Positions 55,605 to 64,000 of a stretch of 64,000 nt of DNA are shown piece by piece. The stretch is from Ancylobacter aquaticus (GTDB lineage Bacteria; Pseudomonadota; Alphaproteobacteria; Rhizobiales; Xanthobacteraceae). Location of the stretch: the NCBI RefSeq assembly GCF_004339465.1, contig NZ_SMFY01000001.1, positions 1,860,001 to 1,924,000 on the forward strand, read 5' to 3'. The notes beneath the pieces are model-generated. The model ran no database searches and was not told the origin of the DNA. It was given only the letters and a program-made list of their open reading frames with translations. Each line of letters begins with the position of its first letter. The first letter of the stretch is position 1. Both the position numbers and the translations under genes were made by a program.

Positions 55605-56756
55605 ATGGATCGGCCATTGATGGCGATTGGGCTGATGAGCGGCACCTCGCTCGACGGCATCGACGTGGCGCTGATCGAGACCGATGGAGAGACCGTCGCC
55701 TCGTTCGGGCCGGGGCGGACCTATGTCTACGCGCCGGAGACGCGGGAATTGATGTTCCGGGCTATCTCCGACGCGCGCGAGATGACCGACCGCCACGCCC
55801 GCCCCGGAATTCTCGCCCGCGCCGAACGGCTCTCAACGGAGCGCCATGGGCAGGCGCTAGCAGCCTTCTTCAAGGAGTTTCCGGCTTACCGCGAGGTCGA
55901 GGTCATCGGCTATCACGGCCAGACCGTGCTGCATCGACCGGAGATGCGGCTGACCGTTCAGCTGGGCGATGGGCCCGCATTGGCGCGCGCGGTTCGGGGC
56001 ATGACCACCGGGAGCGGGGCGACTCTGGTCTATGACATGCGCGCCGCCGATGTCGCGGCCGGCGGGCAGGGGGCGCCGCTGGTGCCGGTGTATCATCGCG
56101 CGCTGGCACGCGGGCTGGGGCCGCCGAAGCCCTTGCTGGTGCTCAATCTCGGCGGGGTGGGCAATGTCACCTATGTCGACGGCATGGCCGACCCGATCGC
56201 CTGCGACACCGGCCCGGCCAATGCGCTGATCGACGATTTTCTGAAAGCGCGCACCGATCTGCCGTTTGACGAGGACGGCGTCATCGCCGCGTCGGGCAAG
56301 GTGGACGAGAAGGTGGTCGACACGTTGATGACCCATCCGTTCTTCCACCGCCCGCCGCCGAAGTCGCTGGACCGAAACGATTTTCGCGCCTGGGTCCACG
56401 AGCATGCCGGGCTCGATGCCATGAACACGGCGGACGGGGTGGCGACATTGACGGCCCTTAGCGCGGCCAGTGTTGGCGCGGTGCTGGCTTTTCTTCCTGC
56501 CCGACCCACCAGGCTCATCGTGGCGGGCGGCGGGGCGCACAACGCGACGCTGTTGCGGATGCTTGCCGCTCGCACCGGCATTGAAGTCGTGACGGCCGAT
56601 GAGGTGGGCTGGTCGACCGACGCGTTGGAGGCGCAGGCTTTCGCCTTCCTTGCGGTGCGTGCGCTCAGGGGATTGCCGCTGAGCTTTCCCACCACCACGG
56701 GCGTTCCCGTGCCGCTGACCGGCGGGATCATCCGGCGGCCCGGCGAGGCTGCATGA
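55605..56756 (+). CDS. anmK: Anhydro-N-acetylmuramic acid kinase
   Basis: AnmK phosphorylates and hydrolyses 1,6-anhydro-MurNAc released in cell-wall turnover, returning it to amino-sugar metabolism. The 383-residue protein has the phosphate-1 loop IGLMSGTSLDGIDVALIETDG, GYHGQTVLHRP, VLNLGGVGNVTYVDG with DTGPANALIDDF, and the adenosine-motif VAGGGAHNATLLRML. GAGGG five bases before the ATG fixes the start. The divergent tyrS-anmK arrangement is frequent in alphaproteobacteria. Confidence 0.96.
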   Translation: MDRPLMAIGLMSGTSLDGIDVALIETDGETVASFGPGRTYVYAPETRELMFRAISDAREMTDRHARPGILARAERLSTERHGQALAAFFKEFPAYREVEVIGYHGQTVLHRPEMRLTVQLGDGPALARAVRGMTTGSGATLVYDMRAADVAAGGQGAPLVPVYHRALARGLGPPKPLLVLNLGGVGNVTYVDGMADPIACDTGPANALIDDFLKARTDLPFDEDGVIAASGKVDEKVVDTLMTHPFFHRPPPKSLDRNDFRAWVHEHAGLDAMNTADGVATLTALSAASVGAVLAFLPARPTRLIVAGGGAHNATLLRMLAARTGIEVVTADEVGWSTDALEAQAFAFLAVRALRGLPLSFPTTTGVPVPLTGGIIRRPGEAA

Positions 56757-56771
56757 GTGCTGCATCGTCAA

Positions 56772-56798
56772 GCTGCAGGAGGGGATCGAGCCTGCAGC
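56772..56798 (+). terminator. Possible weak terminator after anmK
   Basis: GCTGCAGG and CCTGCAGC form an 8-bp perfect stem with an 11-base loop, 16 bases after the anmK stop. Only AAATCTG follows, with no T-run, so termination is unproven. Confidence 0.35.
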
Positions 56799-56996
56799 AA
56801 ATCTGAATGGCTGCTTCAAAAAAACTTAATTCAAACCATAAGTGTCGCAGTATTCCTGAAACGCAATAGTGCGATGCAAAAACGTATGATGCGGTGCACA
56901 ATATTCCATGTAGTTTGACGGCTCCCGGAAGTCCGGCTCGCCAGGCAGGCAGCTTCCTCTTCAACACGCCTGGACAGAAACTTTGGAGCCCTCGAC

Positions 56997-57365
56997 ATGC
57001 GCAGCCTCAGCCGCGATATCCTGCCGCTTGCCGTCGCCGGCGGCCTCATTGCCGTCGCCGTCATCGCCCCCGTTCGTGCCGCCGACAAGGTCGGCCTGAA
57101 GCCGGCTACCGCCCAGACCATCAATATCGGTTACGTGAACGGCGTTGCGTACTATACCCCGCAGGCCGACGGCTATCACGTCGTCGCCACGCTGACCGTT
57201 GCCGGTGGCGCCCCGATCCGCGTCTCCGCCACCCTCCAGCCCGACCAAGTGGTCAGCTTCTCGGTGCCCGGCGCCGCCGACACGGCCGAGAGCCTGGTGC
57301 AGATCGCCCGTCGCGGCGACCAAATCACGCTGACCAACCCGCCCACGCGGCTCGTGCTCAACTGA
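56997..57365 (+). CDS. Small exported hypothetical protein, 122 aa
   Basis: A protein with a signal peptide (cleavage likely after VRA, residue 28) and a mature part of about 94 residues rich in Thr, Val and Ala, suggesting a beta-sandwich: VAYYTPQADGYHVVATLTVAGGAPIRVSATLQPDQVVSFSVPG. I do not recognise the family; no cysteines or catalytic motifs are evident. GGAG eight bases before the ATG fixes the start. It is preceded by 240 bases of AT-richer intergenic DNA and followed by a 14-bp perfect hairpin, so it is a single-gene unit. A periplasmic location is likely. Confidence 0.72.
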   Translation: MRSLSRDILPLAVAGGLIAVAVIAPVRAADKVGLKPATAQTINIGYVNGVAYYTPQADGYHVVATLTVAGGAPIRVSATLQPDQVVSFSVPGAADTAESLVQIARRGDQITLTNPPTRLVLN

Positions 57366-57386
57366 GCCTCGGCTCCTGACGTTTGC

Positions 57387-57417
57387 GAAGGCCCGGCACG
57401 GCGCGTGCCGGGCCTTC
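57387..57417 (+). terminator. Strong stem-loop after the small exported protein gene
   Basis: A perfect 14-bp stem (GAAGGCCCGGCACG with CGTGCCGGGCCTTC) encloses a three-base loop, 21 bases after the stop. Only TGCGTTT follows, so it is a T-poor terminator or a 3'-end stabiliser. Confidence 0.6.
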
Positions 57418-57556
57418 TGCGTTTGCGGAACGGCTTTTGCCCTTTCGCATCCTGCGCGCGCATTGGCGGGTTGTGCTGCTTCCTGTAGTAAGGACGTTCA
57501 CGCATAGGTGCGGTGGGGGCCAGACTCATTTGCTCGTTTCCTTGGCCAAGAGGGTG

Positions 57557-58276
57557 ATGCCCGGATCCCTCAGGAGACAACTGTCGAAGCGCAAATGGCA
57601 GTTCAGGGCCTATCTCGAAAGCCACCGCAATCGAAAACGGACGGCGTCGGATGTGTTCTCGGAAATATATGAGAACAACATCTGGGGTGGCGAGGATAAG
57701 GTATTTTTCTCAGGAAGCGGCTCGCGCGGGCGAGTGGCCGATGAATACATAATTAAAATAAACAATTTTATTGAAAAGAATAAAATAAAATCAGTCGTCG
57801 ATATTGGTTGCGGCGATTTCTACATCGGAAGCCGATTGAAATGCTCGGATTACACGGGAATTGATATCGTGCCGAGCCTGATCTCACACCATAATGCGAC
57901 ATTCGGCGGGCCGGGACGCCGCTTTCTCTGTGTCGATGTGTCGGGCAGCGAGGCGCTGCCCTCGGCCGATCTCGTCCTCATAAGGCAGGTGCTCCAACAC
58001 CTGTCCAATCGGCAGATAGAAGCCATTCTCGCGAAGCTGGGTGGCTTTAGGCATGTCATCGTGACGGAACACCAACCGGCGGCGGGCGATCTCGTGACGT
58101 TCAACCGCGACCATGTGCATGGCAACAGCACACGCCTGCTCCACGGCTCCGGTGTCTACCTGGAGCGGCCGCCGTTCAATCGTTCGGTCGAGTTGCTGAT
58201 GGACTGCGCCGGCAATGAAGGCTCGGGCGATGTTCACGAGCGCGGAGCCATCCGCAGCTTTCTCGTCAAGCCCTAG
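57557..58276 (+). CDS. SAM-dependent methyltransferase, AT-rich (probably acquired)
   Basis: A 239-residue class I methyltransferase by its motif I, SVVDIGCGDFYIG (about residues 79-91), and motif II-like YTGIDIVPSLI; LVLIRQVLQHLSN is the post-I acidic/loop region. The substrate is unknown, and relatives often sit in surface-polysaccharide clusters. The start is uncertain: the ATG at 57557 has GAGGG only two bases away, and TTG at 57530 with GGGGG ten bases upstream is an alternative. An open frame reaching back to 57383 would begin inside a hairpin and is unlikely. Codons for residues 63-80 are strongly AT-rich (ATA, AAA, AAT, ATT), unlike any neighbour, which suggests horizontal transfer. 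Confidence 0.75.
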   Translation: MPGSLRRQLSKRKWQFRAYLESHRNRKRTASDVFSEIYENNIWGGEDKVFFSGSGSRGRVADEYIIKINNFIEKNKIKSVVDIGCGDFYIGSRLKCSDYTGIDIVPSLISHHNATFGGPGRRFLCVDVSGSEALPSADLVLIRQVLQHLSNRQIEAILAKLGGFRHVIVTEHQPAAGDLVTFNRDHVHGNSTRLLHGSGVYLERPPFNRSVELLMDCAGNEGSGDVHERGAIRSFLVKP

Positions 58277-58370
58277 GACGGACCGACGGCAACAGATCAC
58301 CGATCCGTCGCCGTCGAATCCCAACACGTCGATGGGCCAGCAACCGGCCCGTGCGTCGGAGGGATCGAGA

Positions 58371-58398
58371 AGAGGGGGGCGACCTAGTCGACCCCCCA
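58371..58398. other. Stem-loop between two convergent genes
   Basis: GGGGGGCGAC and GTCGACCCCCC pair with a single-base bulge around a short loop. It lies just beyond the stop of the leftward hydrolase gene and downstream of the methyltransferase. No T-run follows in either direction. Confidence 0.4.
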
Positions 58399-58406
58399 CG
58401 CCACGT

Positions 58407-59072
58407 TCAGGCGGCGCTGGTCTTCTTGGCGGTTTCCGGCAGGCGCTTGTCGAGATAGGCGCCGACAACCTCCATCAGGTCCTCGGTCTTGCCGTCGAAG
58501 AAGTGGTTCGCGCCCGGCACGGTCTGCTGGTCGATGACGATGCCCTTCTGCGTCTTCAGCTTCTCGACGAGGCCAGTGACGGCGGAGAACGGCACCACCG
58601 CATCCTTGTCGCCATGCACGAACAGGCCGGAGGACGGGCAGGGGGCGAGGAACGAGAAATCATAGAGATTCGCCGGCGCGGCGATGGAGATGAAGCCTTC
58701 CACCTCGGGGCGGCGCATCAGCAGTTGCATGCCGATCCAGGCGCCGAAGGAGAAGCCGGCGATCCAGCAAGCGCGCGCGTCCGGATTGATCGACTGCGCC
58801 CAGTCGAGCGCGGCGGCGGCATCGGCCAGTTCGCCCTGGCCATGGTCGAACGAGCCCTGCGAGCGGCCAACGCCCCGGAAGTTGAAGCGCAGGGTCGAGA
58901 AGCCCCGGTTCACGAACTGGTAGTAGAGATTATAGACCACCGGGTTGTTCATCGTGCCGCCGAACTGGGGGTGCGGGTGCAGGATGATGGCGATGGGCGC
59001 GTGGCGCGCCTTGGCCGGCTGGTAGCGGCCTTCGAGCCGCCCCTTCTCGCCGGTGAAGATGACCTCGGGCAT
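58407..59072 (-). CDS. Alpha/beta hydrolase (COG2945 type)
   Basis: A 221-residue cytosolic serine hydrolase. It has the oxyanion-region HPHPQFGGTMNNPVV, the FNFRGVGRSQGSFDHGQGE block, the nucleophile elbow GFSFGAW (Ser), the acidic-residue strand FVHGDKDAVVPF (Asp) and the catalytic His in GANHFFDGK. This set defines the COG2945 group, whose natural substrates are unknown. The ribosome-binding site is weak. It is divergent from the suf operon, whose promoter lies about 100 bases away. Confidence 0.9.
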   Translation of the reverse strand: MPEVIFTGEKGRLEGRYQPAKARHAPIAIILHPHPQFGGTMNNPVVYNLYYQFVNRGFSTLRFNFRGVGRSQGSFDHGQGELADAAAALDWAQSINPDARACWIAGFSFGAWIGMQLLMRRPEVEGFISIAAPANLYDFSFLAPCPSSGLFVHGDKDAVVPFSAVTGLVEKLKTQKGIVIDQQTVPGANHFFDGKTEDLMEVVGAYLDKRLPETAKKTSAA

Positions 59073-59175
59073 GAAGTTCGTGACCTTGAATGCGGCGGGG
59101 CAAGGCGAGATTGGTCCGGTGGGCCGTGAACCCGTTCCGGCCTGCGTCCCGAAAGACTGCCTTACCGCATGCGCC

Positions 59176-59204
59176 TTGACGACCTGGGGCGTGAGCCCTA
59201 ATTT
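59176..59204 (+). promoter_or_regulatory. Sigma70-type promoter of the suf operon
   Basis: TTGACG (59176-59181) and TAATTT (59199-59204) are separated by exactly 17 bases. The start of transcription would fall near 59211, inside the adjoining Irr-like palindrome. Confidence 0.65.
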
Positions 59205-59205
59205 A

Positions 59206-59220
59206 TTAGAATAATTCTAA
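59206..59220. promoter_or_regulatory. Irr-type iron-control box
   Basis: TTAGAA-TAA-TTCTAA is a perfect inverted repeat with a three-base centre. It matches the Irr/ICE box core (TTAGAA-N3-TTCTAA) known from Hyphomicrobiales. It begins two bases after the -10 element and covers the predicted transcription start, a position suited to repression under iron limitation. Confidence 0.7.
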
Positions 59221-59408
59221 ATATCTACGTCGGGTTGCAACCGTGTCGCGTTCAATCTGCGCGCGATGGGGCATCCTACGTAGAGGACGGGACGGTCAGC
59301 TATGCCGGACGACGCCTGAATTTGCAAGCAATAGCCGAAAGGAACGGGCAGACGGCGCCGCGCCTTCCTATATAGGGAACGCAAACGGAACCACGAGCCC
59401 CCGGACCC

Positions 59409-60578
59409 ATGAACGCACGCACCTATCTCGACCATAACGCGACATCGCCGGTTCGCCCGGAAGCGCGCGAGGCCCTGCTGGCGGCGCTGGACGCCACCGG
59501 CAACGGCTCTTCCGTGCATGCCGAGGGCCGCGCGTCGCGCGGGACGATGGATGTGGCGAGGGCGCAGGTGGCGGCGCTGGTGGGGGCGAACCCGTCAGGG
59601 GTTATCTTCACCTCCAGCGGTACCGAGGCCGACGCGCTGGCGCTGACCCCCGATTATCGTCGTGGCGAGACGCCGCTGGTCCATGATGTGCTTGTGGTGA
59701 GCGCGGTGGAACACGCCGCCGTGCTGCGCGGCCATCGTTTTTCCGCCGAGCGGGTGGAGGTTCTTCCCGTCGACGCGCGCGGAAGGGTGCTGCTGGAGGC
59801 GCTCGACGCGGCGCTGGAGCGCCATTCCGCCGCCGGGCGGCGGGTGCTGCTCTCGCTGATGGTGGCCAATAACGAGACAGGCGTGATCCAGCCGCTGGCC
59901 GAGGCAGCGCGCCGCGCCCATGCGCATGGCGCGCTGGTGCATACGGATGCCGTGCAGGCGGCCGGACGCATCCCGCTGTCGCTGCCCGCGCTCGGCGCCG
60001 ACCTGATGTCGGTCTCTGCCCACAAGCTCGGCGGCGCGCCGGGTGTGGGGGCGCTGATCCTTGCCGACCCTGATCTTCGCCCTTCGCCACTCATCGGTGG
60101 CGGCGCGCAGGAGCGGGGCCGGCGGGCGGGCAGCGAGAACGTGCCGGCCATTGCCGCCTTCGGGGCGGCGGCGCTTGCCGCGTCGGCGGCTGTGGAAGCC
60201 GACGGCGCGCGCATCAATGGCTTGCGCGAGCGGCTTGAAGACGCTCTAAGGTGCGAGTTCCCTGAACTCGTCCTGCTCGTGGGCGATGTCGACCGGCTGC
60301 CCAACACGTCGTGCCTCGCCCTGCCGGGCGTGCCGGCGGAAACCATCGTCATCGCGCTCGATCTCGCGGGCGTGGCGGCGAGCGCCGGTGCCGCCTGCTC
60401 GTCGGGCAAGGTGGCCGCCTCGCATGTGCTGGGGGCGATGGGCGTATCGGAGCGCATTGCGCGCTCGGCGATCCGCCTGTCCTTCGGCTGGTCGAGCGGG
60501 GAAGAGGATGTTGACCGGGCGCTCGGCGTGTTTCGCCGGGTGTTGCCCGGTCTTTTGCGTCGCCGCGCGGCGGCGTGA
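59409..60578 (+). CDS. Cysteine desulfurase (NifS/IscS-like, suf operon)
   Basis: A PLP enzyme of 389 residues that removes sulfur from cysteine for Fe-S cluster building. Features in order: TYLDHNATSPVRPEAREALL, GNGSSVHAEGR, FTSSGTEADALAL, the PLP-lysine K206 in SVSAHKLGG, and the active-site cysteine C330 in GAACSSGKVAAS followed by IRLSFGW. The flexible loop around the cysteine makes it a group I (NifS/IscS-type) enzyme, distinct from the SufS type that often comes later in alphaproteobacterial suf operons. It is the first gene after the Irr-controlled promoter; sufB follows after 118 bases. Confidence 0.93.
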   Translation: MNARTYLDHNATSPVRPEAREALLAALDATGNGSSVHAEGRASRGTMDVARAQVAALVGANPSGVIFTSSGTEADALALTPDYRRGETPLVHDVLVVSAVEHAAVLRGHRFSAERVEVLPVDARGRVLLEALDAALERHSAAGRRVLLSLMVANNETGVIQPLAEAARRAHAHGALVHTDAVQAAGRIPLSLPALGADLMSVSAHKLGGAPGVGALILADPDLRPSPLIGGGAQERGRRAGSENVPAIAAFGAAALAASAAVEADGARINGLRERLEDALRCEFPELVLLVGDVDRLPNTSCLALPGVPAETIVIALDLAGVAASAGAACSSGKVAASHVLGAMGVSERIARSAIRLSFGWSSGEEDVDRALGVFRRVLPGLLRRRAAA

Positions 60579-60696
60579 GGGTGAAGGCCGCCTTCGGGTG
60601 GCGCGCAGGACGCAGGTGGCCGCCTCGGCGGACGCCGGCGGGAATGGTTGACCTGACCCGTGGGCCTTGACCCCGCGTGGGAGAGGAGATGAGACG

Positions 60697-62165
<1,469 letters not shown>

Positions 62166-62169
<4 letters not shown>

Positions 62170-62597
62170 GCGGCGGCGAGACTGACGGGGAGGAGGAGTC
62201 CCCTGAGGCGCTGGTTGTCGCTCGCGTAATGGCGTTCGATGAAGATGACGGCAACGTCGTCGAAGCGCCCGATGACTACGCCACTAATTTTGACGAGGAG
62301 CTCGGTTCGGCGGTCGCCGAATCCCTCTGCAATTATCTCGTCAATTTCGCCGCAGAGAACGACAGTCCTGTCGTCTTCAAACGGGACAATAACGAGATCG
62401 ATGGTCAGCGTGAGGACGGGTCGTCGTTGTCGATCTCATGCTTCACGCCACAGTTGTTTGATCTTCAGCGGTGGCCATCTCACGAAGAGACCAGCGAAGC
62501 CGGTAAAATCGTCTTCGATTTAGTAGGCCGGTTGAACGCAGACTTTATGATTACGTTAGCGCGCCGGTTTATCATCAACGGACATCTGGAAGACTGA
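62166..62597 (+). CDS. Unknown acidic protein encoded between sufB and sufC
   Basis: A 143-residue, very acidic protein with no recognised family. Its GTG start overlaps the sufB stop as GTGA, and a GGGGAG about ten bases before it supports translation. It ends one base before the sufC start codon, so it is fully integrated in the operon. There is no signal peptide or membrane helix. The N-terminal 60 residues are rich in Glu and Asp, a middle Ser/Gln-rich part follows ([20 protein letters not shown]), and the last 35 residues form a likely helix pair ([24 protein letters not shown]). It uses TTA leucine codons twice near the end and is AT-richer than sufB and sufC, which suggests insertion of foreign DNA. 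Suf operons normally have sufB and sufC adjacent. Confidence 0.75.
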
Positions 62598-62598
62598 C

Positions 62599-63363
62599 AT
62601 GGCCATGCTCGATATCGAAAACCTCCACGCCAGGATCGACGGGGAACACGGCAAGGAGATCCTCAAGGGCCTCTCGCTGAAGGTGAATCCCGGCGAGGTC
62701 CACGCGATCATGGGGCCGAACGGCTCCGGCAAGTCGACGCTCTCCTACATCCTCGCCGGCAAGGAGGATTACGAGGTCACCGACGGCTCCGTCACGCTCG
62801 ACGGCGAGGACCTGCTGGAGATGGAAATCGACGAGCGCGCCGCGAAGGGCGTGTTCCTTGCCTTCCAGTACCCGGTGGAAGTGCCCGGCGTCGCCACCAT
62901 GACCTTCCTGCGCGCCTCGCTGAACGCCCAGCGCAAGAAGCGCGGCGAGGCGGAAATCTCCACGCCGGACTTCCTGCGTCTGGTGAAGGACAAGGCGGCC
63001 AATCTCGGCATCAACCAGGACATGCTGCGGCGCGGCGTCAATGTCGGCTTCTCCGGCGGCGAGAAGAAGCGCGCGGAAATCCTGCAGATGGCCATCCTTG
63101 AGCCGAAGCTGTGCGTGCTGGACGAGACCGATTCCGGGCTCGACATCGACGCGCTCAAGGTCGTCTCGGAAGGCGTCAACGCGCTGCGCTCGCCGGACCG
63201 TGCGATGATCGTCATCACCCATTACCAGCGCCTGCTCAACCACATCGTGCCGGACTTCGTGCATGTGATGAACCAGGGCCGCATCGTCCGCTCGGGCGGC
63301 AAGGAACTGGCGCTGGAACTCGAAGCCAATGGCTATGCCGAGTACCAGCAGGACGCGGCGTGA
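62599..63363 (+). CDS. sufC: Fe-S cluster assembly ATPase SufC
   Basis: SufC is the ABC-type ATPase of the SufBCD complex. The 254-residue protein has Walker A GPNGSGKST at residues 39-47, the Q-loop FLAFQYPVEVPGV, the signature VGFSGGEKKRAEILQ, Walker B LCVLDETDSGLD and the switch His in ITHYQRLL. The 'Y/F-Q-YP' Q-loop and 'SGGEKKR' signature are the SufC type rather than transporter type. It begins one base after the unknown gene's stop, and sufD starts ten bases after its own stop. Confidence 0.97.
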   Translation: MAMLDIENLHARIDGEHGKEILKGLSLKVNPGEVHAIMGPNGSGKSTLSYILAGKEDYEVTDGSVTLDGEDLLEMEIDERAAKGVFLAFQYPVEVPGVATMTFLRASLNAQRKKRGEAEISTPDFLRLVKDKAANLGINQDMLRRGVNVGFSGGEKKRAEILQMAILEPKLCVLDETDSGLDIDALKVVSEGVNALRSPDRAMIVITHYQRLLNHIVPDFVHVMNQGRIVRSGGKELALELEANGYAEYQQDAA

Positions 63364-63373
63364 GGTGGACGAA

Positions 63374-64000
63374 ATGAACGCTGACATCCGTCCGATCCGC
63401 ACGCCGGCCGAGCAGGCGATCCTCGCCTCGCTGGACGCCGTGCCGGCCGGCACCGACCGGCTGGCCGACCTGCGCCGCGCCGCTGCCCGCTCCTTCGAGG
63501 AACATGGCCTGCCGCATCGGCGGGTAGAGGAATGGAAATACACCGACCTGCGCTCGCTGATGCGCGAGGCGGTGCCGGTGGCCGGCAGCGCGGCGGTGGC
63601 CGAGGCGGACGCCCGTGCGCGCCTGTTGCGCGGCGTCGAGGCGCGCCGCATCGTCATCGCCAATGGCGCGGTGGTGCCCGAGCTTTCCGACCTTGCCGAT
63701 CTGGAAGAGGGGCTCACCCTCACCACGCTGAAGGCGGCGATGGAAGCGGGCGACGAGGTTCTGAGCCGAATCGGCGGCATCGTGCCGAGCCGCTATGACG
63801 CCTCGCTGGCGCTGAACACGGCGCTGTCCCGGGACGGCGTGGTCATCACGGTTGCGCCGGGTGCGAAGATCGCGCGGCCGGTGCATGTGGCGCATGTGTT
63901 CGCCAGCGCGGGCGCGGCGGCGATGTATGCCCGCTCGCTGGTCGTGGTCGGGGCCGGCGCCTCCTTCACCTATGCCGAAAGCTTCGAGGGACCGGACGGC
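63374..64000 (+). CDS. sufD: Fe-S cluster assembly protein SufD (3' end cut by the window)
   Basis: The first 209 residues of SufD are visible. GAGG lies eight bases before the ATG. The N-terminal helical part (NADIRPIRTPAEQAILASLDAVPAGTDRLADLRRAA) is followed by the SufB/SufD-type signature GLPHRRVEEWKYTDLRSLMRE and then the start of the beta-helix (RIVIANGAVVPELS, VHVAHVFASAGAAAMYARSLVVVGAGASFTYAESFEG). The frame is open to the right edge. The order sufB, (unknown), sufC, sufD on one transcript is as expected apart from the insertion. Confidence 0.95.
   Translation, partial: MNADIRPIRTPAEQAILASLDAVPAGTDRLADLRRAAARSFEEHGLPHRRVEEWKYTDLRSLMREAVPVAGSAAVAEADARARLLRGVEARRIVIANGAVVPELSDLADLEEGLTLTTLKAAMEAGDEVLSRIGGIVPSRYDASLALNTALSRDGVVITVAPGAKIARPVHVAHVFASAGAAAMYARSLVVVGAGASFTYAESFEGPDG

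Larger units (their letters stand above)
59073..59408. other. 336-base regulatory interval before the suf operon
   Basis: No convincing gene. It contains a sigma70-type promoter and an Irr-like palindrome (annotated separately) at 59176-59220. A roughly 190-base stretch follows that would be transcribed as a leader. It ends with a 10-base palindrome CCTATATAGG at 59367-59376, about 33 bases before the start codon, which might be a second -10 element or an operator. Confidence 0.6.

Noticed and set aside
57383-57556. N-terminal extension of the methyltransferase
   Set aside because: The frame is open, but its first ATG-like start lies beside a 14-bp hairpin that ends the previous gene, and the extra residues show no conservation features.
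59243-59437. Short frame in the suf leader as a leader peptide
   Set aside because: No ribosome-binding site, it runs into the desulfurase gene in another frame, and its composition is not protein-like.

Overview
The window is high-GC bacterial chromosome, almost fully coding, with the gene content of an alphaproteobacterium of the order Hyphomicrobiales (Rhizobiales). A Xanthobacteraceae-like genome is my best guess. The basis is the gene set: HdaA, an RNase E with an acidic/basic insert in its S1 domain, B12-dependent NrdJ, a malic enzyme fused to a phosphotransacetylase-like domain, NDUFA12, DUF992 and DUF2155 proteins, and a nifS-sufBCD operon behind an Irr-like box. No rRNA, tRNA, CRISPR array, prophage or insertion sequence was seen. 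Both ends cut genes: the tail of a membrane protein on the left and sufD on the right.

Layout. 1-3 kb: a molybdopterin oxidoreductase directly behind a strong terminator hairpin, then two divergent small genes of unknown function. 3-8.4 kb: a transglutaminase-like protein, purM-purN, a BenE-type transporter and an AI-2E-family membrane protein. 8.4-17.7 kb: a housekeeping block of hdaA, ppk, ppx, an amidohydrolase, rnd, a DUF992 protein and aspS. 17.7-24.3 kb: an AsmA/YdgA-like envelope protein, maeB, a glycine-zipper protein, tandem cold-shock genes and an acetyltransferase. 24.3-31.7 kb: nrdJ with a long upstream region, an MFS exporter, an NDUFA12 homologue, a DUF2155 protein and aat. 31.8-36.7 kb: a leftward run of an M48 protease, a DsbA-like protein, aroQ, accB and accC. 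36.8-40.4 kb: an aminotransferase, an HxlR regulator divergent from an NmrA-like oxidoreductase, and a second transglutaminase-like protein lacking the usual histidine. 40.4-50.4 kb: rne, amiC, mrcA, a glutathione S-transferase, prfB and a peroxiredoxin. 50.5-59.1 kb: a 1,189-residue AsmA-like protein, an interspersed palindromic repeat, tyrS, anmK, a small exported protein, an AT-rich methyltransferase gene and an alpha/beta hydrolase. 59.1-64 kb: the iron-sulfur cluster assembly operon (cysteine desulfurase, sufB, an unknown gene, sufC, sufD).

How the genes work together. Several clusters are functional units: purM-purN (purine synthesis), ppk-ppx (polyphosphate turnover), accB-accC (fatty acid synthesis), amiC-mrcA-anmK (peptidoglycan synthesis and recycling), and the suf operon. 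The suf operon has a good sigma70 promoter with a perfect Irr-type palindrome at the expected transcription start.

Most of the window is ordinary core genome. The best candidates for something undescribed are the acidic, TTA-codon-bearing gene inserted between sufB and sufC, the divergent orphan pair at 2.3-3.0 kb, the terminator whose 3' arm carries the ribosome-binding site of the molybdoenzyme, and the AT-rich methyltransferase islet. Gene identities come from reading the translations. No database search was run.
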